Assembly: GCF_001044425.1 (NCBI RefSeq)
Contig: NZ_LFML01000149.1
Location: 169,204 to 209,487, forward strand
Source: Streptomyces roseus
Lineage (GTDB): Bacteria; Actinomycetota; Actinomycetes; Streptomycetales; Streptomycetaceae
Length of the DNA: 40,284 bases
Direction of reading: 5' to 3'
The translations under genes were made by a program, and so were the position numbers. Below, one piece after another: positions 32,824 through 40,201 of this stretch. Under the pieces are notes generated by a model. That model ran no database searches. It was not told the DNA's origin and worked only from the letters and a program-made list of their open reading frames with translations. Position 1 is the stretch's first letter. Each line of letters opens with the position of its first letter.

Positions 32824-32989
32824 TAGCGTTCACTCGCCATCCAATGCAACGAACGTTATAGCTGACGTTGCGTTAAAGCCATTACCGTTGCAACGATATT
32901 CGGGTCTTGACCTGCATCTATGTTAATTGTTCGCAACGAAGTCGTTGCGTGATCTGTGAACGCTACGTAGCTTTTCCTTCATCGGAAAC
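32824..32989 (+). promoter_or_regulatory. Regulatory cassette A, 166 bp, multi-operator
   Basis: An AT-richer block ending 27 bases before the DUF4097-like gene. It aligns without gaps to cassette B at 35354-35519 with about 72% identity. It contains outer inverted repeats TAGCGTTCAC (32824-32833) and GTGAACGCTA (32956-32965); GCAACG (32846-32851) facing CGTTGC (32866-32871); the perfect palindrome CGTTGCAACG (32886-32895); CGCAACGA-AG-TCGTTGCG (32932-32949); and the palindrome GCTACGTAGC (32962-32971). TTGACC (32907-32912) could be a -35 element. The conserved right end (AGCTTTTCCTT, then ATCGGAAAC) runs past the outer repeat, so this is a duplicated control region and not a simple inverted-repeat mobile element. 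Confidence 0.82.
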
Positions 32990-33016
32990 AGCAGGCGCAA
33001 GCAACAGGAGCCCATC

Positions 33017-33688
33017 ATGCAGAAGTTCGACACCACCGCCCCCATCGCCGCCGTCCTGGACATCGCCGCGGGACGCGTGCAGCTGATCGCCGCCGACCGG
33101 GCCGACACCGTGGTCGAGGTCCGGCCCGCGGACGCTTCGAAGAGCCGCGACGTCAAGGCGGCCGAGGAGGTCGAGGTCGCCTACGCAGACGGCGTCCTGC
33201 GGATCGAGACCCCGGCCGGCGAGCACCGGATGTTCGGCCCCTCCGGATCGGTCGAGGTGACCGTCCAACTGCCCGCCGGTTCCCGGGTCGAGGCGAAGAC
33301 GGCCGCGGTCGAGTTCCGCGGGGTCGGGCGGCTCGGCGAGATCGCCTTCGAAGGCGCACAGGGCGTCGTCAAGATCGACGAGGCCGCCGGTGCCCGCATC
33401 GTCCTCCAGGCCGGCGACGTGGCCATCGGCCGCCTTGGCGGCCCCGCCGACATCAGCACCCAGAAGGGCGACCTGCGCATCAAGGAGGCCGTGCGCGGCG
33501 CGGTCGTACTGCTCACCCGGTCGGGCGACATCGAGGTCGGCGCCGCCCGCGGCGTGTCCGCCTCCCTGGACGCCGGCACCTCGTACGGCCGGATCCACAA
33601 CTCGCTCGGCAACGCGGACGGCGCCACCGCCGCCCTGAACATCCGGGCCACCACCGCCTACGGCGACATCACCGCCCGCACCCTCTGA
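33017..33688 (+). CDS. DUF4097-like beta-strand repeat protein
   Basis: A 223-aa protein made almost wholly of short beta strands, typical of DUF4097 proteins: ARIVLQAGDVAIGRLGGPAD, ISTQKGDLRIKEAVRGAVVL, LTRSGDIEVGAARGVSASLD, TSYGRIHNSLG and TAYGDITARTL. The recurring S/T-x-x-G-D/R-I pattern forms a right-handed beta-helix-like stack. There is no signal peptide or membrane segment, so it is probably cytoplasmic. Its biochemical role in any organism is poorly known. AGGAG at 33006-33010 supports the ATG. It is followed after 41 bases by an alpha/beta hydrolase and is preceded by regulatory cassette A, so the two genes are likely one regulated operon. Confidence 0.87.
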   Translation: MQKFDTTAPIAAVLDIAAGRVQLIAADRADTVVEVRPADASKSRDVKAAEEVEVAYADGVLRIETPAGEHRMFGPSGSVEVTVQLPAGSRVEAKTAAVEFRGVGRLGEIAFEGAQGVVKIDEAAGARIVLQAGDVAIGRLGGPADISTQKGDLRIKEAVRGAVVLLTRSGDIEVGAARGVSASLDAGTSYGRIHNSLGNADGATAALNIRATTAYGDITARTL

Positions 33689-33729
33689 CCCCGACACCAC
33701 CCCGCCATACCTCCGAAGGAGCACCCGTC

Positions 33730-34536
33730 ATGGCGAAGAGCAGCACCCCGGCATGGACCGGCATGGTGCCGGTCGACGACACCGCCCTGGCCGCCACCGA
33801 CACCGGCGGTCCCGGCATCCCCGTGCTCTACCTCAACGGCCAGTTCGCCACCCAGGGGTACTGGCGGCGGGTCATCTGCGAACTGGGCCCGGACTGGCGG
33901 CACATCACGTACGACGAGCGCGCTCGCGGCAAGAAGTCCGGACGCTCCGCCGACTACTCCTTCGAGGCCGCCGTCCGCGACGTCGACGCCGTCCTCGCGG
34001 CCAGGGGCGTGGACCGGGCCCTGGTGGTGGGCTGGTCCTACGGGGCGGTCGTCGCCGCCCACTGGGCCGGCCGCAACCCGGAGCGCGCCATGGGTGCGGT
34101 GCTGGTCGACGGCGCGGCCCCGTACGACTGGCTCGACGAGGCGATGGAGCAGCGGATCCGGAAGCTGTTCCGGCGGATCGGCTGGTTCGCCCCGCTGCTG
34201 CGCCCGACCGGCCTGACCCCGCGGATGACCGCGCGGGAACAGGCGGACAGCAACATCGAGCTCGGCCGGCTCTCCCGCGAGCGCGAACTGGGCCCCGTCC
34301 TGGACGGCATCACCGTCCCGGTGCGGTACGTGCTCGCCTCGGGCACCTCGTTCGGGAGCAAGGGCGAGGAGCAGGAGAAGATCCGCGCGGGTCTCGACCC
34401 GGTCTTCGAGCGCAACCCGAACATCCGGCTCGGCGCGAAGGTCGCGAGCAACCACGGAGCCATCCTGAAGAAGGACTTCCGGGCCGTCGCGGAATCCGTG
34501 CGCGAGGTCGCCGCCCTCGAACGCGGTGGCCGCTGA
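33730..34536 (+). CDS. Alpha/beta-fold hydrolase
   Basis: A 268-aa hydrolase. Oxyanion region LYLNGQFATQGYWRRV, nucleophile elbow VVGWSYGAVVAAHWAG with Ser103, and the catalytic His in ASNHGAILKKDF near the C-terminus. The first motif has Asn-Gly where HG is usual, which could change the oxyanion hole. The cap region (about 130-190) is short and basic (MEQRIRKLFRRIGWFAPLL). GAAGGAG at 33715-33721 is a strong ribosome-binding site. Second gene after the DUF4097-like gene and convergent with the regulator at 34577. Members cleave esters, epoxides or C-C bonds; the substrate is unknown. Confidence 0.9.
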   Translation: MAKSSTPAWTGMVPVDDTALAATDTGGPGIPVLYLNGQFATQGYWRRVICELGPDWRHITYDERARGKKSGRSADYSFEAAVRDVDAVLAARGVDRALVVGWSYGAVVAAHWAGRNPERAMGAVLVDGAAPYDWLDEAMEQRIRKLFRRIGWFAPLLRPTGLTPRMTAREQADSNIELGRLSRERELGPVLDGITVPVRYVLASGTSFGSKGEEQEKIRAGLDPVFERNPNIRLGAKVASNHGAILKKDFRAVAESVREVAALERGGR

Positions 34537-34576
34537 AGCCTTCGCGCAGGTCCCCCGACCGCGTCGGCACCTGCGC

Positions 34577-35332
34577 TCAGGCCTTGTCCTCCGCGGGCGC
34601 CGCGGGCTTCGTGTGCAGGATCTCGCGGGCATGGTCCGCGGCGCGCATGATGCTCTCGGAGATGAAGTCGACGAAACGGGCGATGTTCTCCAGGCGGGCG
34701 GCGGCCGGGGAGTCGGGGCCCAGGACGGTGACGCCCTGCCGGGCGATGTCCCCGAGGTGGGCGGTGGCGCGGGCGCTGGCCATTGTCGACTGGTACAGGA
34801 CGTCGTCGTCCACGACGTAGCGCTCGCGGCGGCGTTCGTCGCGCTCGCGGCGGATGAGGCCCTGGCTCTCCAGGAACGCGATCGCCTTGGAGATGGACGC
34901 CGGGCTGACCTGGAGGTTGGCGGCGAGCTCGGAGGCCGTGAGGCTGCCGGCGTCGGTGGTGTAGAGGCCGGCCAGGACCCGCGCCGTCATCCTCGGCAGT
35001 CCCGATTGCATGAAGACGGTGGCGAACACCTCCTCGTACTCGCGCACCGCCTCGGCGTCGCGGCCCGGGGTATGCCCGGACGTCCCCGGCCCCTGGGGGG
35101 CGGCCTTGCGGCGCCGGTGGGTGCGGCGTTCGGTGGCGCGGTGGGCCAGGTCGGCGCGGTAGGCGGTGGGGCCGCCGTTGCGCATCACCTCGCGCGTGAC
35201 CGTCGAGGTGGGGCGTTCGAGACGTCTGGCGATCTCCGCATAGGCGAGCCCGTCGGCCACCCCCAGGGCGATCTGCTGGCGTTCCTGCTGGGTGAGCCTG
35301 CCTCCGGGCATCACGATCTCCTTCTTCGCCAC
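34577..35332 (-). CDS. Regulator joining an IS30-type HTH to a MarR/GbsR-like winged helix
   Basis: A 251-aa protein with two DNA-binding modules. Residues 9-60 (GRLTQQERQQIALGVADGLA then YAEIARRLERPTSTVTREVM and RNGG) match the HTH_38 domain found at the N-terminus of IS30 transposases, including the following YRADLAHRATERRTHRR basic stretch. Residues about 95-190 form a MarR/GbsR winged helix (SLTASELAANLQVSPASISK, AIAFLESQGLIRRERDERRR), and a dimerization helix follows. It starts 21 bases from regulatory cassette B and is convergent with the hydrolase. I infer that it binds both cassettes and controls the DUF4097-hydrolase operon, itself and perhaps the Lys-rich protein. The transposase catalytic core is absent. 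Confidence 0.88.
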   Translation of the reverse strand: MAKKEIVMPGGRLTQQERQQIALGVADGLAYAEIARRLERPTSTVTREVMRNGGPTAYRADLAHRATERRTHRRRKAAPQGPGTSGHTPGRDAEAVREYEEVFATVFMQSGLPRMTARVLAGLYTTDAGSLTASELAANLQVSPASISKAIAFLESQGLIRRERDERRRERYVVDDDVLYQSTMASARATAHLGDIARQGVTVLGPDSPAAARLENIARFVDFISESIMRAADHAREILHTKPAAPAEDKA

Positions 35333-35353
35333 GGTTCCTCGGTGGCTCCAGCG

Positions 35354-35519
35354 TAGCGTTCACCGCCCATGCAATGCAACGAACGCGAGACCTGACGTTG
35401 CGTTGGAGATGCAACTCTTGCACTCGTGTGTGGGGTTTGAACTGGGAATACATCATCCATGCGCAACGAAGTGGTTGTGTATTCCGTAAACGCTACGTAG
35501 CTTTTCCTTGATCGGAAAC
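35354..35519. promoter_or_regulatory. Regulatory cassette B, 166 bp, divergent
   Basis: Same orientation and exact length as cassette A, offset by 2530 bases, ungapped. Strictly conserved blocks: TAGCGTTCAC (35354-35363), ATGCAACGAACG (35374-35385), CTGACGTTGCGTT (35392-35404), CGCAACGAAGT-GTTG (35462-35477) and AACGCTACGTAGCTTTTCCT then ATCGGAAAC at the right end. Its left end is 21 bases from the regulator's start on the minus strand; its right end is 182 bases from the Lys-rich protein's start. The central palindrome CGTTGCAACG of cassette A is degenerate here, and the right arm of the 18-bp operator has two changes, so affinity may differ. Confidence 0.82.
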
Positions 35520-35701
35520 GGTGGGCGGGACCATCGGGGGCGCACCGGCGTCCGGCGCCGGTTTCCGCGCCGGCATGGACGTCGGGGTGGCGCGGCGGGA
35601 TGCTCGTCTCGGCGCCGGGTGGATATAAGCCCGCCGTAAAGGGCGGTCGGCCGGCCTGCGATGATCGAGGACGCAACAACGGGTCAGAGGAGAAGAAGCA
35701 A

Positions 35702-36100
35702 GTGACCAGTCGCTGGATCGCCCGTGCCGTACCCGTGCTCGTGCTGGCCGGGCTGCTGCTGAGCCCGCAAGCCGCGGCCCAAGCTCAGACCCGGACCCAC
35801 ACCCAGGCCCAGGCCCAGACCGCTTCGGCAGCCGCGGTGCGGCTCGCGCCCCAGGGTGCGCCGGCCCAAGCGCCCTCCGCCGGGCTCCGGCACTCGGCCG
35901 CCGACTCCGCCACCCTCGTCGACAGCGACAAGAAGAAGGACAAGGGCAAGGACAAGAAGAGCAAGAAGAGCAAGAAGAAGAGCTTCTTCAAGAAGTTGGG
36001 CGCCGCCGCCCTCATCGGAACCGTACTCGTCGTCCTGCTCGTCATTGCTGTCATCGTGGCGATCGTGTTCGCCGTCCGCCGCCGCCGCAGGGAGGCGTGA
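35702..36100 (+). CDS. Small exported membrane protein with Lys-rich and Arg-rich segments flanking one TM helix
   Basis: 132 aa. A signal-like N-terminus (TSRWIARAVPVLVLAGLLLS then PQAAAQAQ), an Ala/Gln/Thr-rich stretch, a dense Lys cluster (KKKDKGKDKKSKKSKKKS, residues about 78-95), one membrane helix (GAAALIGTVLVVLLVIAVIV and on) and an Arg tail (RRRRREA). Positive clusters on both sides of one helix are unusual; if the signal is cleaved the Lys cluster would be outside, facing the wall or teichoic acids. GTG 35702 has AGAGGAGAAG upstream and is better than the earlier ATG at 35600. It overlaps the P-loop gene by GTGA. I do not recognise the family. Confidence 0.8.
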   Translation: MTSRWIARAVPVLVLAGLLLSPQAAAQAQTRTHTQAQAQTASAAAVRLAPQGAPAQAPSAGLRHSAADSATLVDSDKKKDKGKDKKSKKSKKKSFFKKLGAAALIGTVLVVLLVIAVIVAIVFAVRRRRREA

Positions 36101-36939
36101 GCGCCCCTTCACGCGGGCGAGAGGCACAGCGATTGCTCCCTGTCGGGTGCACACGGGGAGAGGTGACCGGCGTGTTCGCCGTGGACGTGAGGGACGGGCC
36201 GAAGCCCGTCGGTGCGCAGGCCGGGGCGCCGGCCGGACGGGTCATGTCCCCGCACGGGTTGGTGGACCTGCGGGGGCTGCGCGGGGCACCGGTCCTGATT
36301 TCGTACCCGGCGGGCGCCGTCGTGGTGGTGTCCGGCCTGCCCGGCAGCGGCAAGAGCACCCTGCTCCGCCGCTGGTCGGTCGCCGCGCCCGTCGTCGACC
36401 CCCGGGCCTCCCACGTCGCCTGCGAGGCGGTGATGCCCGCGTGGCTGCCGTACGCGGTGTACCGCCCGTGGGCGCGGCTCCGCCACTTCCTGCGGCTGTA
36501 CGCCCAAGTCCGCTCCGGGGGCCCGCTGCTGGTCCACGACTGCGGCAGCCGGACCTGGATGCGGCGGTGGCTCTCCCGGACGGCGGGGCGCCGCGGCCGT
36601 GAACTGCACCTCGTCCTGCTGGACGTCGGTGCCGCCGAGGCCCTGGCCGGCCAGCGGGCCCGGGCCCGCTGGGCCTCGCGCCGCGCGTTCGCGCGCCACC
36701 GGCAGGGCCTGGCCCGACTCCTCGAACGCCTCCGCCGAGACGGCCCGGCCGCCGTACACGAGGCGGCCTCGGTGGTCCTGCTCGACCACGTCTCCCGCGA
36801 ACGGCTGTCGGCCGTCGCATTCGCCCCGCCCCCGGCGCCCCGCCCCGCCACCGGGCCCCCGCTCGGCCCCGCGCCGGAGCGAGCAGAAGCGGAGCGGCGC
36901 CCACCGGCCGAGAGGGAGCGATCGCCCCTCCCCCTGTAG
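36097..36939 (+). CDS. P-loop NTPase (AAA-family ATPase/kinase-like)
   Basis: Up to 280 aa. The Walker A motif is VVVVSGLPGSGKSTLLRR (residues about 75-92 from the first start). A likely Walker B-like DVGAAEAL and the Arg-rich lid RARARWASRRAFARHRQGLARLLERL resemble small nucleotide/nucleoside kinases and zeta-toxin-like P-loop kinases. The C-terminal 45 residues are Pro/Ala/Arg-rich and probably disordered. The first GTG overlaps the upstream gene (GTGA); a second GTG at 36172, with GGGGAGAGG 8 bases before it, is an equally good start (255 aa). Function and substrate are not assigned. Co-transcription with the Lys-rich membrane protein is likely. Confidence 0.8.
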   Translation: MSAPSRGREAQRLLPVGCTRGEVTGVFAVDVRDGPKPVGAQAGAPAGRVMSPHGLVDLRGLRGAPVLISYPAGAVVVVSGLPGSGKSTLLRRWSVAAPVVDPRASHVACEAVMPAWLPYAVYRPWARLRHFLRLYAQVRSGGPLLVHDCGSRTWMRRWLSRTAGRRGRELHLVLLDVGAAEALAGQRARARWASRRAFARHRQGLARLLERLRRDGPAAVHEAASVVLLDHVSRERLSAVAFAPPPAPRPATGPPLGPAPERAEAERRPPAERERSPLPL

Positions 36940-37042
36940 GGAGTTGGATGATCGAAAAGAGGGGGCACCTGCGGGGGGGCGGAGGCGGCGTACCAGAATC
37001 GGGATCGCGCTCACGTCCTCCCACCCACTGCCCCGAGGTGCC

Positions 37043-37144
37043 ATGCCCACGCTCACGCCACCTTCCCCACGGTCCCCGGAGACCCTCCCGGATGCCTCGG
37101 CCGCCACCTTGCGCGCCCCCCTGGCCCCGGCGGCCCGGTCGTGA
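37043..37144 (+). CDS. Possible 33-aa leader ORF upstream of pobA
   Basis: ATG 37043 opens a frame of 33 codons, rich in Pro, Ala, Ser and Thr, that stops at TGA 37142-37144, overlapping the pobA GTG in GTGA. A weak GAGG lies 4 bases before the ATG. pobA itself has no visible ribosome-binding site, so translation of this leader could deliver ribosomes to it. The composition is low complexity, so it may be chance. Confidence 0.3.
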   Translation: MPTLTPPSPRSPETLPDASAATLRAPLAPAARS

Positions 37145-38406
37145 CCGCGCCCCGCCGCCGCGTACAGGTGGCCGTCGTCGGCGCCGGACCGGCCGGACTG
37201 GTCCTGGCCAACGTGCTGCACCGGGCCGGCGTCCCGGTCGAGGTGCGGGAGCGCTCCAGCCGGTCCGAGGTCGAGCAGCAGGCCCGGGCGGGCCTGATCG
37301 AACACCGGGTCGTCGAGTACCTGCGCGAACAGGGGCTCGCCGACCGGCTGCTGGCCGAGGGCGGCCGGCACGACTGGTGCGAGTTCGTCTGCCTCGGGGA
37401 GCGGATACGCGTCCCCTACGGGGACCTCTCCGGCGGCGCCGGGCACTGGGTGTACCCGCAGCAGTTCCTGGTGCGCGACCTGATCGCCTCGTACGAACGC
37501 AGCGGCGGCGCGATCCGGTTCGACTGCCCCGTCCTCGAAGTGGACACCTCGGGACCGCGCCCGCTCGTCCGCTGCCCGGACGAGGTCCTGGAGGCCGAGT
37601 ACGTCGTCGGCTGCGACGGCCCGCGCAGTACGGTCGCGCAGGCGTTCCCCGCCGACGCCGCCGGATCCGTCGAGCGGCGCTACCCGTACGACTGGCTGAC
37701 CGTACTCGCCGAGGTGGACCGTCCCGTGGACGGCATCCGGTACGCGCTCCACGAGGCGGGTTTCGCGGGCATGATGCCGCGCACGCCCCGGCTGGCCCGC
37801 TTCTACCTCCAGGTGCCGCCGGAGGCGGACCTCGCCGACTGGACCGAGGCGCGCATCCGCGAGCAGCTGTCACTGCGCCTGCAGTTGGGGGCGGGAGACC
37901 CCGAGCCGGGCGCGGTGACCGAGGTCGGCATGCTGCGGCTGCGCGGCCGGGTCCGCGAGCACGTGCGGGCCGGCCGGCTGCTGCTGGCCGGGGACGCGGC
38001 GCACGTCCTGACGCCTTCGGGGGCGAAGGGGCTCAACCTGGCGGTGGCCGATGTCGCCGACCTCGCGGACACCCTGCTGCGCCGCTACCGCTACCGCGAT
38101 GGTGAGGGCGGTGGCGGTGGCGGTGGCGGCGGTGGCGGCGGTTGCGGCGGCGGTGACGGCGAGGATGCCCTGGCCGGATACGACCGGCGCCGCCACCAGG
38201 CCGCCTGGACGGCGCAGGAGTTCTCCGACCGGCTGCTGGACCTGCTGCACCTGCCGCCGGGGGACGCGGCGCAGTCCGCCTTCGGCCTGCGGCTGCGCCG
38301 CGAACGGGTCGCCCGCCTGGCGGCCGCGGGCCCGGAGGGCGAGTCCTTCGCCCGCGCCTACGGTGGAGCGGGCCACCTGCGCCCCACCCAGGTGCCGGCC
38401 CCGTAG
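37141..38406 (+). CDS. pobA: 4-hydroxybenzoate 3-monooxygenase
   Basis: A 421-aa flavoprotein that turns 4-hydroxybenzoate into protocatechuate with NADPH or NADH and O2, feeding the beta-ketoadipate pathway. FAD binding GAGPAGLVLANVLHRAGV; the PHBH-specific RAGLIEHRVVEYLREQGLAD; the DG motif VVGCDGPRSTV; and the GD motif AGDAAHVLTPSGAKGLNLAV, whose SGAKGLNLA closely follows the PobA consensus TGAKGLNLA. A run of 12 glycines and a Cys (38107-38145, residues 323-335) is inserted in a loop where typical PobA proteins have a short linker. No protocatechuate genes or PobR-type regulator are adjacent. The start is GTG 37141, without a clear ribosome-binding site. Confidence 0.9.
   Translation: MTAPRRRVQVAVVGAGPAGLVLANVLHRAGVPVEVRERSSRSEVEQQARAGLIEHRVVEYLREQGLADRLLAEGGRHDWCEFVCLGERIRVPYGDLSGGAGHWVYPQQFLVRDLIASYERSGGAIRFDCPVLEVDTSGPRPLVRCPDEVLEAEYVVGCDGPRSTVAQAFPADAAGSVERRYPYDWLTVLAEVDRPVDGIRYALHEAGFAGMMPRTPRLARFYLQVPPEADLADWTEARIREQLSLRLQLGAGDPEPGAVTEVGMLRLRGRVREHVRAGRLLLAGDAAHVLTPSGAKGLNLAVADVADLADTLLRRYRYRDGEGGGGGGGGGGGGCGGGDGEDALAGYDRRRHQAAWTAQEFSDRLLDLLHLPPGDAAQSAFGLRLRRERVARLAAAGPEGESFARAYGGAGHLRPTQVPAP
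38107..38145 (+). repeat. Poly-glycine codon run in pobA
   Basis: Twelve consecutive GGC/GGT codons and one TGC, mostly alternating GGTGGC, encoding Gly12-Cys in a surface loop of PobA, followed by GGGDGED. In frame and probably unstable in length. Confidence 0.9.
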
Positions 38407-38449
38407 GAGAGGCGGCGTGGTCGATCGCCGCCGTCCCCGCCGAGGGCGG

Positions 38450-39082
38450 TCAGTACGCGCCGATGGACCAGAACAGCCCGACCTCGTCCGCGGAGACGGC
38501 GATCACGCCCAGCTCGTCGAACAGGTCCAGGCCCCGGAAGTAAACGCCGCTCAGGAACGACTGGTCGGCCGCGTGCCCGGCGAGCCCCGCCGCGACAAAG
38601 TCCGGCGCCGGGTCCGAGGCGGCGACCGCGGCGTTCGTCCAGAACCGTGCGTCGGGGCCGTAGCGGGCGAGCAGGGTCCGGGCGTCCGCCGTCAGCGCGT
38701 CGAGGTCCGGCCGGTCGCGGACGGGCCGCGGCTCGCTCATCCACTCCTCGGCCATGACGGTGAGCGCGGCGACCGCCGCGTCCGGCTCCAGCCGGTGGAC
38801 CCGGTGTACGACCTCTGCCGCGGGAGGCGGGGCGAAGGGGTAGGCCGACGGGACGAGGCCGGCGTCGTGGCGGAGCCGGTCCGCGTCGATCCGCAGCCAT
38901 CCCCGCGGATCGGGGACCTGTCGGTGCATCAGGGCGAACACGTCCCGGCCCCAGTCCTCGTGACGGCGCGGACCGGTCGCCATGAAGACGTACGGATCCT
39001 CGAACAGCCGCAGCGCCGCCGCGTTCCAGAGCACCTCCGGGTGCGCGTCGAGGAGGTCGGGAGTGCTGCTGTCGTCGTCCAT
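38450..39082 (-). CDS. Conserved-looking hypothetical protein, unknown function
   Basis: A 210-aa protein rich in Asp, Ala, Val, Leu and Trp, without signal peptide or membrane segment. It starts MDDDSSTPDLLDAHPEVLWN and has recognisable helices (AAVAALTVMAEEWMSE, LDALTADARTLLARYG) and a strand-rich C-terminus ending SADEVGLFWSIGAY. Codon bias is typical of a real Streptomyces gene. I do not recognise a domain; the pattern of Trp/Phe/Arg pairs is that of a cytoplasmic binding or regulatory protein. It converges with pobA across a 43-base gap and is alone on its strand. Confidence 0.75.
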   Translation of the reverse strand: MDDDSSTPDLLDAHPEVLWNAAALRLFEDPYVFMATGPRRHEDWGRDVFALMHRQVPDPRGWLRIDADRLRHDAGLVPSAYPFAPPPAAEVVHRVHRLEPDAAVAALTVMAEEWMSEPRPVRDRPDLDALTADARTLLARYGPDARFWTNAAVAASDPAPDFVAAGLAGHAADQSFLSGVYFRGLDLFDELGVIAVSADEVGLFWSIGAY

Positions 39083-39225
39083 GGCCGCACCCTACGGAGG
39101 TGACGGCGTTCAGCGCTCAGGCGGGGAAGGGGAACCGCGTCGACGCGGAGCGGTCGGAGTATGACCGGACTGTCACAGGATCGGGTTCCGGGAACGGACG
39201 GGGAACCTCGTACATCTAGCCGGTC

Positions 39226-39251
39226 AGCGGGGCTTCTGCGGAGGCCCCGCT
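39226..39251. other. Hairpin upstream of the acidic ORF
   Basis: Arms AGCGGGGC (39226-39233) and GCCCCGCT (39244-39251) with a 10-base loop, in the 228-base divergent region. It could be a leader structure of the plus-strand gene; nothing else is evident here. Confidence 0.4.
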
Positions 39252-39310
39252 TGACGGAATCGGCAAGAACCGGCCGGGTCGGCCGGGGGTGAGTGCAAGG
39301 CGGGGCAGGA

Positions 39311-40201
39311 ATGAAGGCGGTAGCGGTGGCGGGCGGTTCTCCGGACACTCCGAAGTCTGCGGAGACGGAGGGGACCGAGCTCCCGGGAACGCAGAGCACG
39401 CCTCCCGAAGCCGGCGGCTCGAACACCCCGGAACACCCGGAACACCCGGTGCCCGAAACCCCGGCCGAGCCGGCGGCGGGGGAGGAGCCGGAGCCCGACG
39501 CGGAGCCCGACACGGCCTCTGCGGCGGACGGCACCGGGGAGACCGTGCCCGAGGAGGACGTGCCGGCAGAGCCGGAGGACACCGGGGCCGAACCCGCGGC
39601 GGAGGCCGAGCCCGAGGCGGCGGCCGACGACGCCGTGGAAGGCGGCTCCGACGAGGGCGCCCCCGCCGAACCGGAACCGGACGCGGAACCGGCGGCGAAG
39701 ACGGAGGCCGGGCACGCACCGGAGGCAGTGGAGGCCGAGGAGGACTCCGAGGACGACTCCGAAGCTCACGAGAGCGCGCGCGAGGCCGAAGCACGGCAGG
39801 ACGCGGAAGCCCCGGGCGCAGCCGCAACCGAACCTGACGCAGCGGTGACCGGCGGGGCCGCACCCGAACCCGAGACCGCGGCCACGCGTGGGGACGCACC
39901 CGCATCCGGCGCCGATACCGACGCCGACGGCCGGGACGCAGTCGCGCCCGAGCAGGATGCCGAGGCGACCGACGCGGCCGAGGAGGACGGCGAGGCGGCC
40001 GAAGAGATTGCCGAGGCGCCCGAGGAGAACGCCGACGCGGCCGACAAGTCCCCCGAGGGCGGTTCCGACGACGACGCGGGCCCGGAGGACCGGCCGGTGC
40101 CGTCCTGGGCCCGGGACGACGAGGCCGACGAGGCCGACGAGGCCGACGCGGAGCGCACCAGCCAGTTCGTGGCCCTGAAGGACCCGGACGCCCCGGCCTG
40201 A
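39311..40201 (+). CDS. Very acidic low-complexity protein, possibly a truncated DD-carboxypeptidase N-terminus
   Basis: 296 aa, dominated by Glu, Ala, Asp, Pro and Thr with many EADEAD, EPEPDAEP and TPEHPEHP repeats; no hydrophobic segment. It ends with VPSWARDDEADEADEADAER then TSQFVALKDPDAPA and TGA at 40199. In Streptomyces, long acidic disordered regions ending in xRTSxFVxLK are known from the cytoplasmic N-termini of exported DacA-type D,D-carboxypeptidases; on that basis I suspect this is such a region cut short. ATG 39311 has GGGGCAGGA upstream. Alternatively it is a complete disordered protein. The stop coincides with a frame change to PKD-like sequence at the window edge. Confidence 0.6.
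   Translation: MKAVAVAGGSPDTPKSAETEGTELPGTQSTPPEAGGSNTPEHPEHPVPETPAEPAAGEEPEPDAEPDTASAADGTGETVPEEDVPAEPEDTGAEPAAEAEPEAAADDAVEGGSDEGAPAEPEPDAEPAAKTEAGHAPEAVEAEEDSEDDSEAHESAREAEARQDAEAPGAAATEPDAAVTGGAAPEPETAATRGDAPASGADTDADGRDAVAPEQDAEATDAAEEDGEAAEEIAEAPEENADAADKSPEGGSDDDAGPEDRPVPSWARDDEADEADEADAERTSQFVALKDPDAPA

Noticed and set aside
32824..32965. A MITE bounded by 10-bp terminal inverted repeats
   Set aside because: Conservation between the two copies continues 24 bases beyond the right repeat, and no target-site duplication is visible, so a duplicated control region fits better.
35600..35701. ATG 35600 as start of the Lys-rich membrane protein
   Set aside because: It places a charged, non-signal stretch before the hydrophobic core, while GTG 35702 has a strong AGAGGAG site and gives a proper signal peptide.
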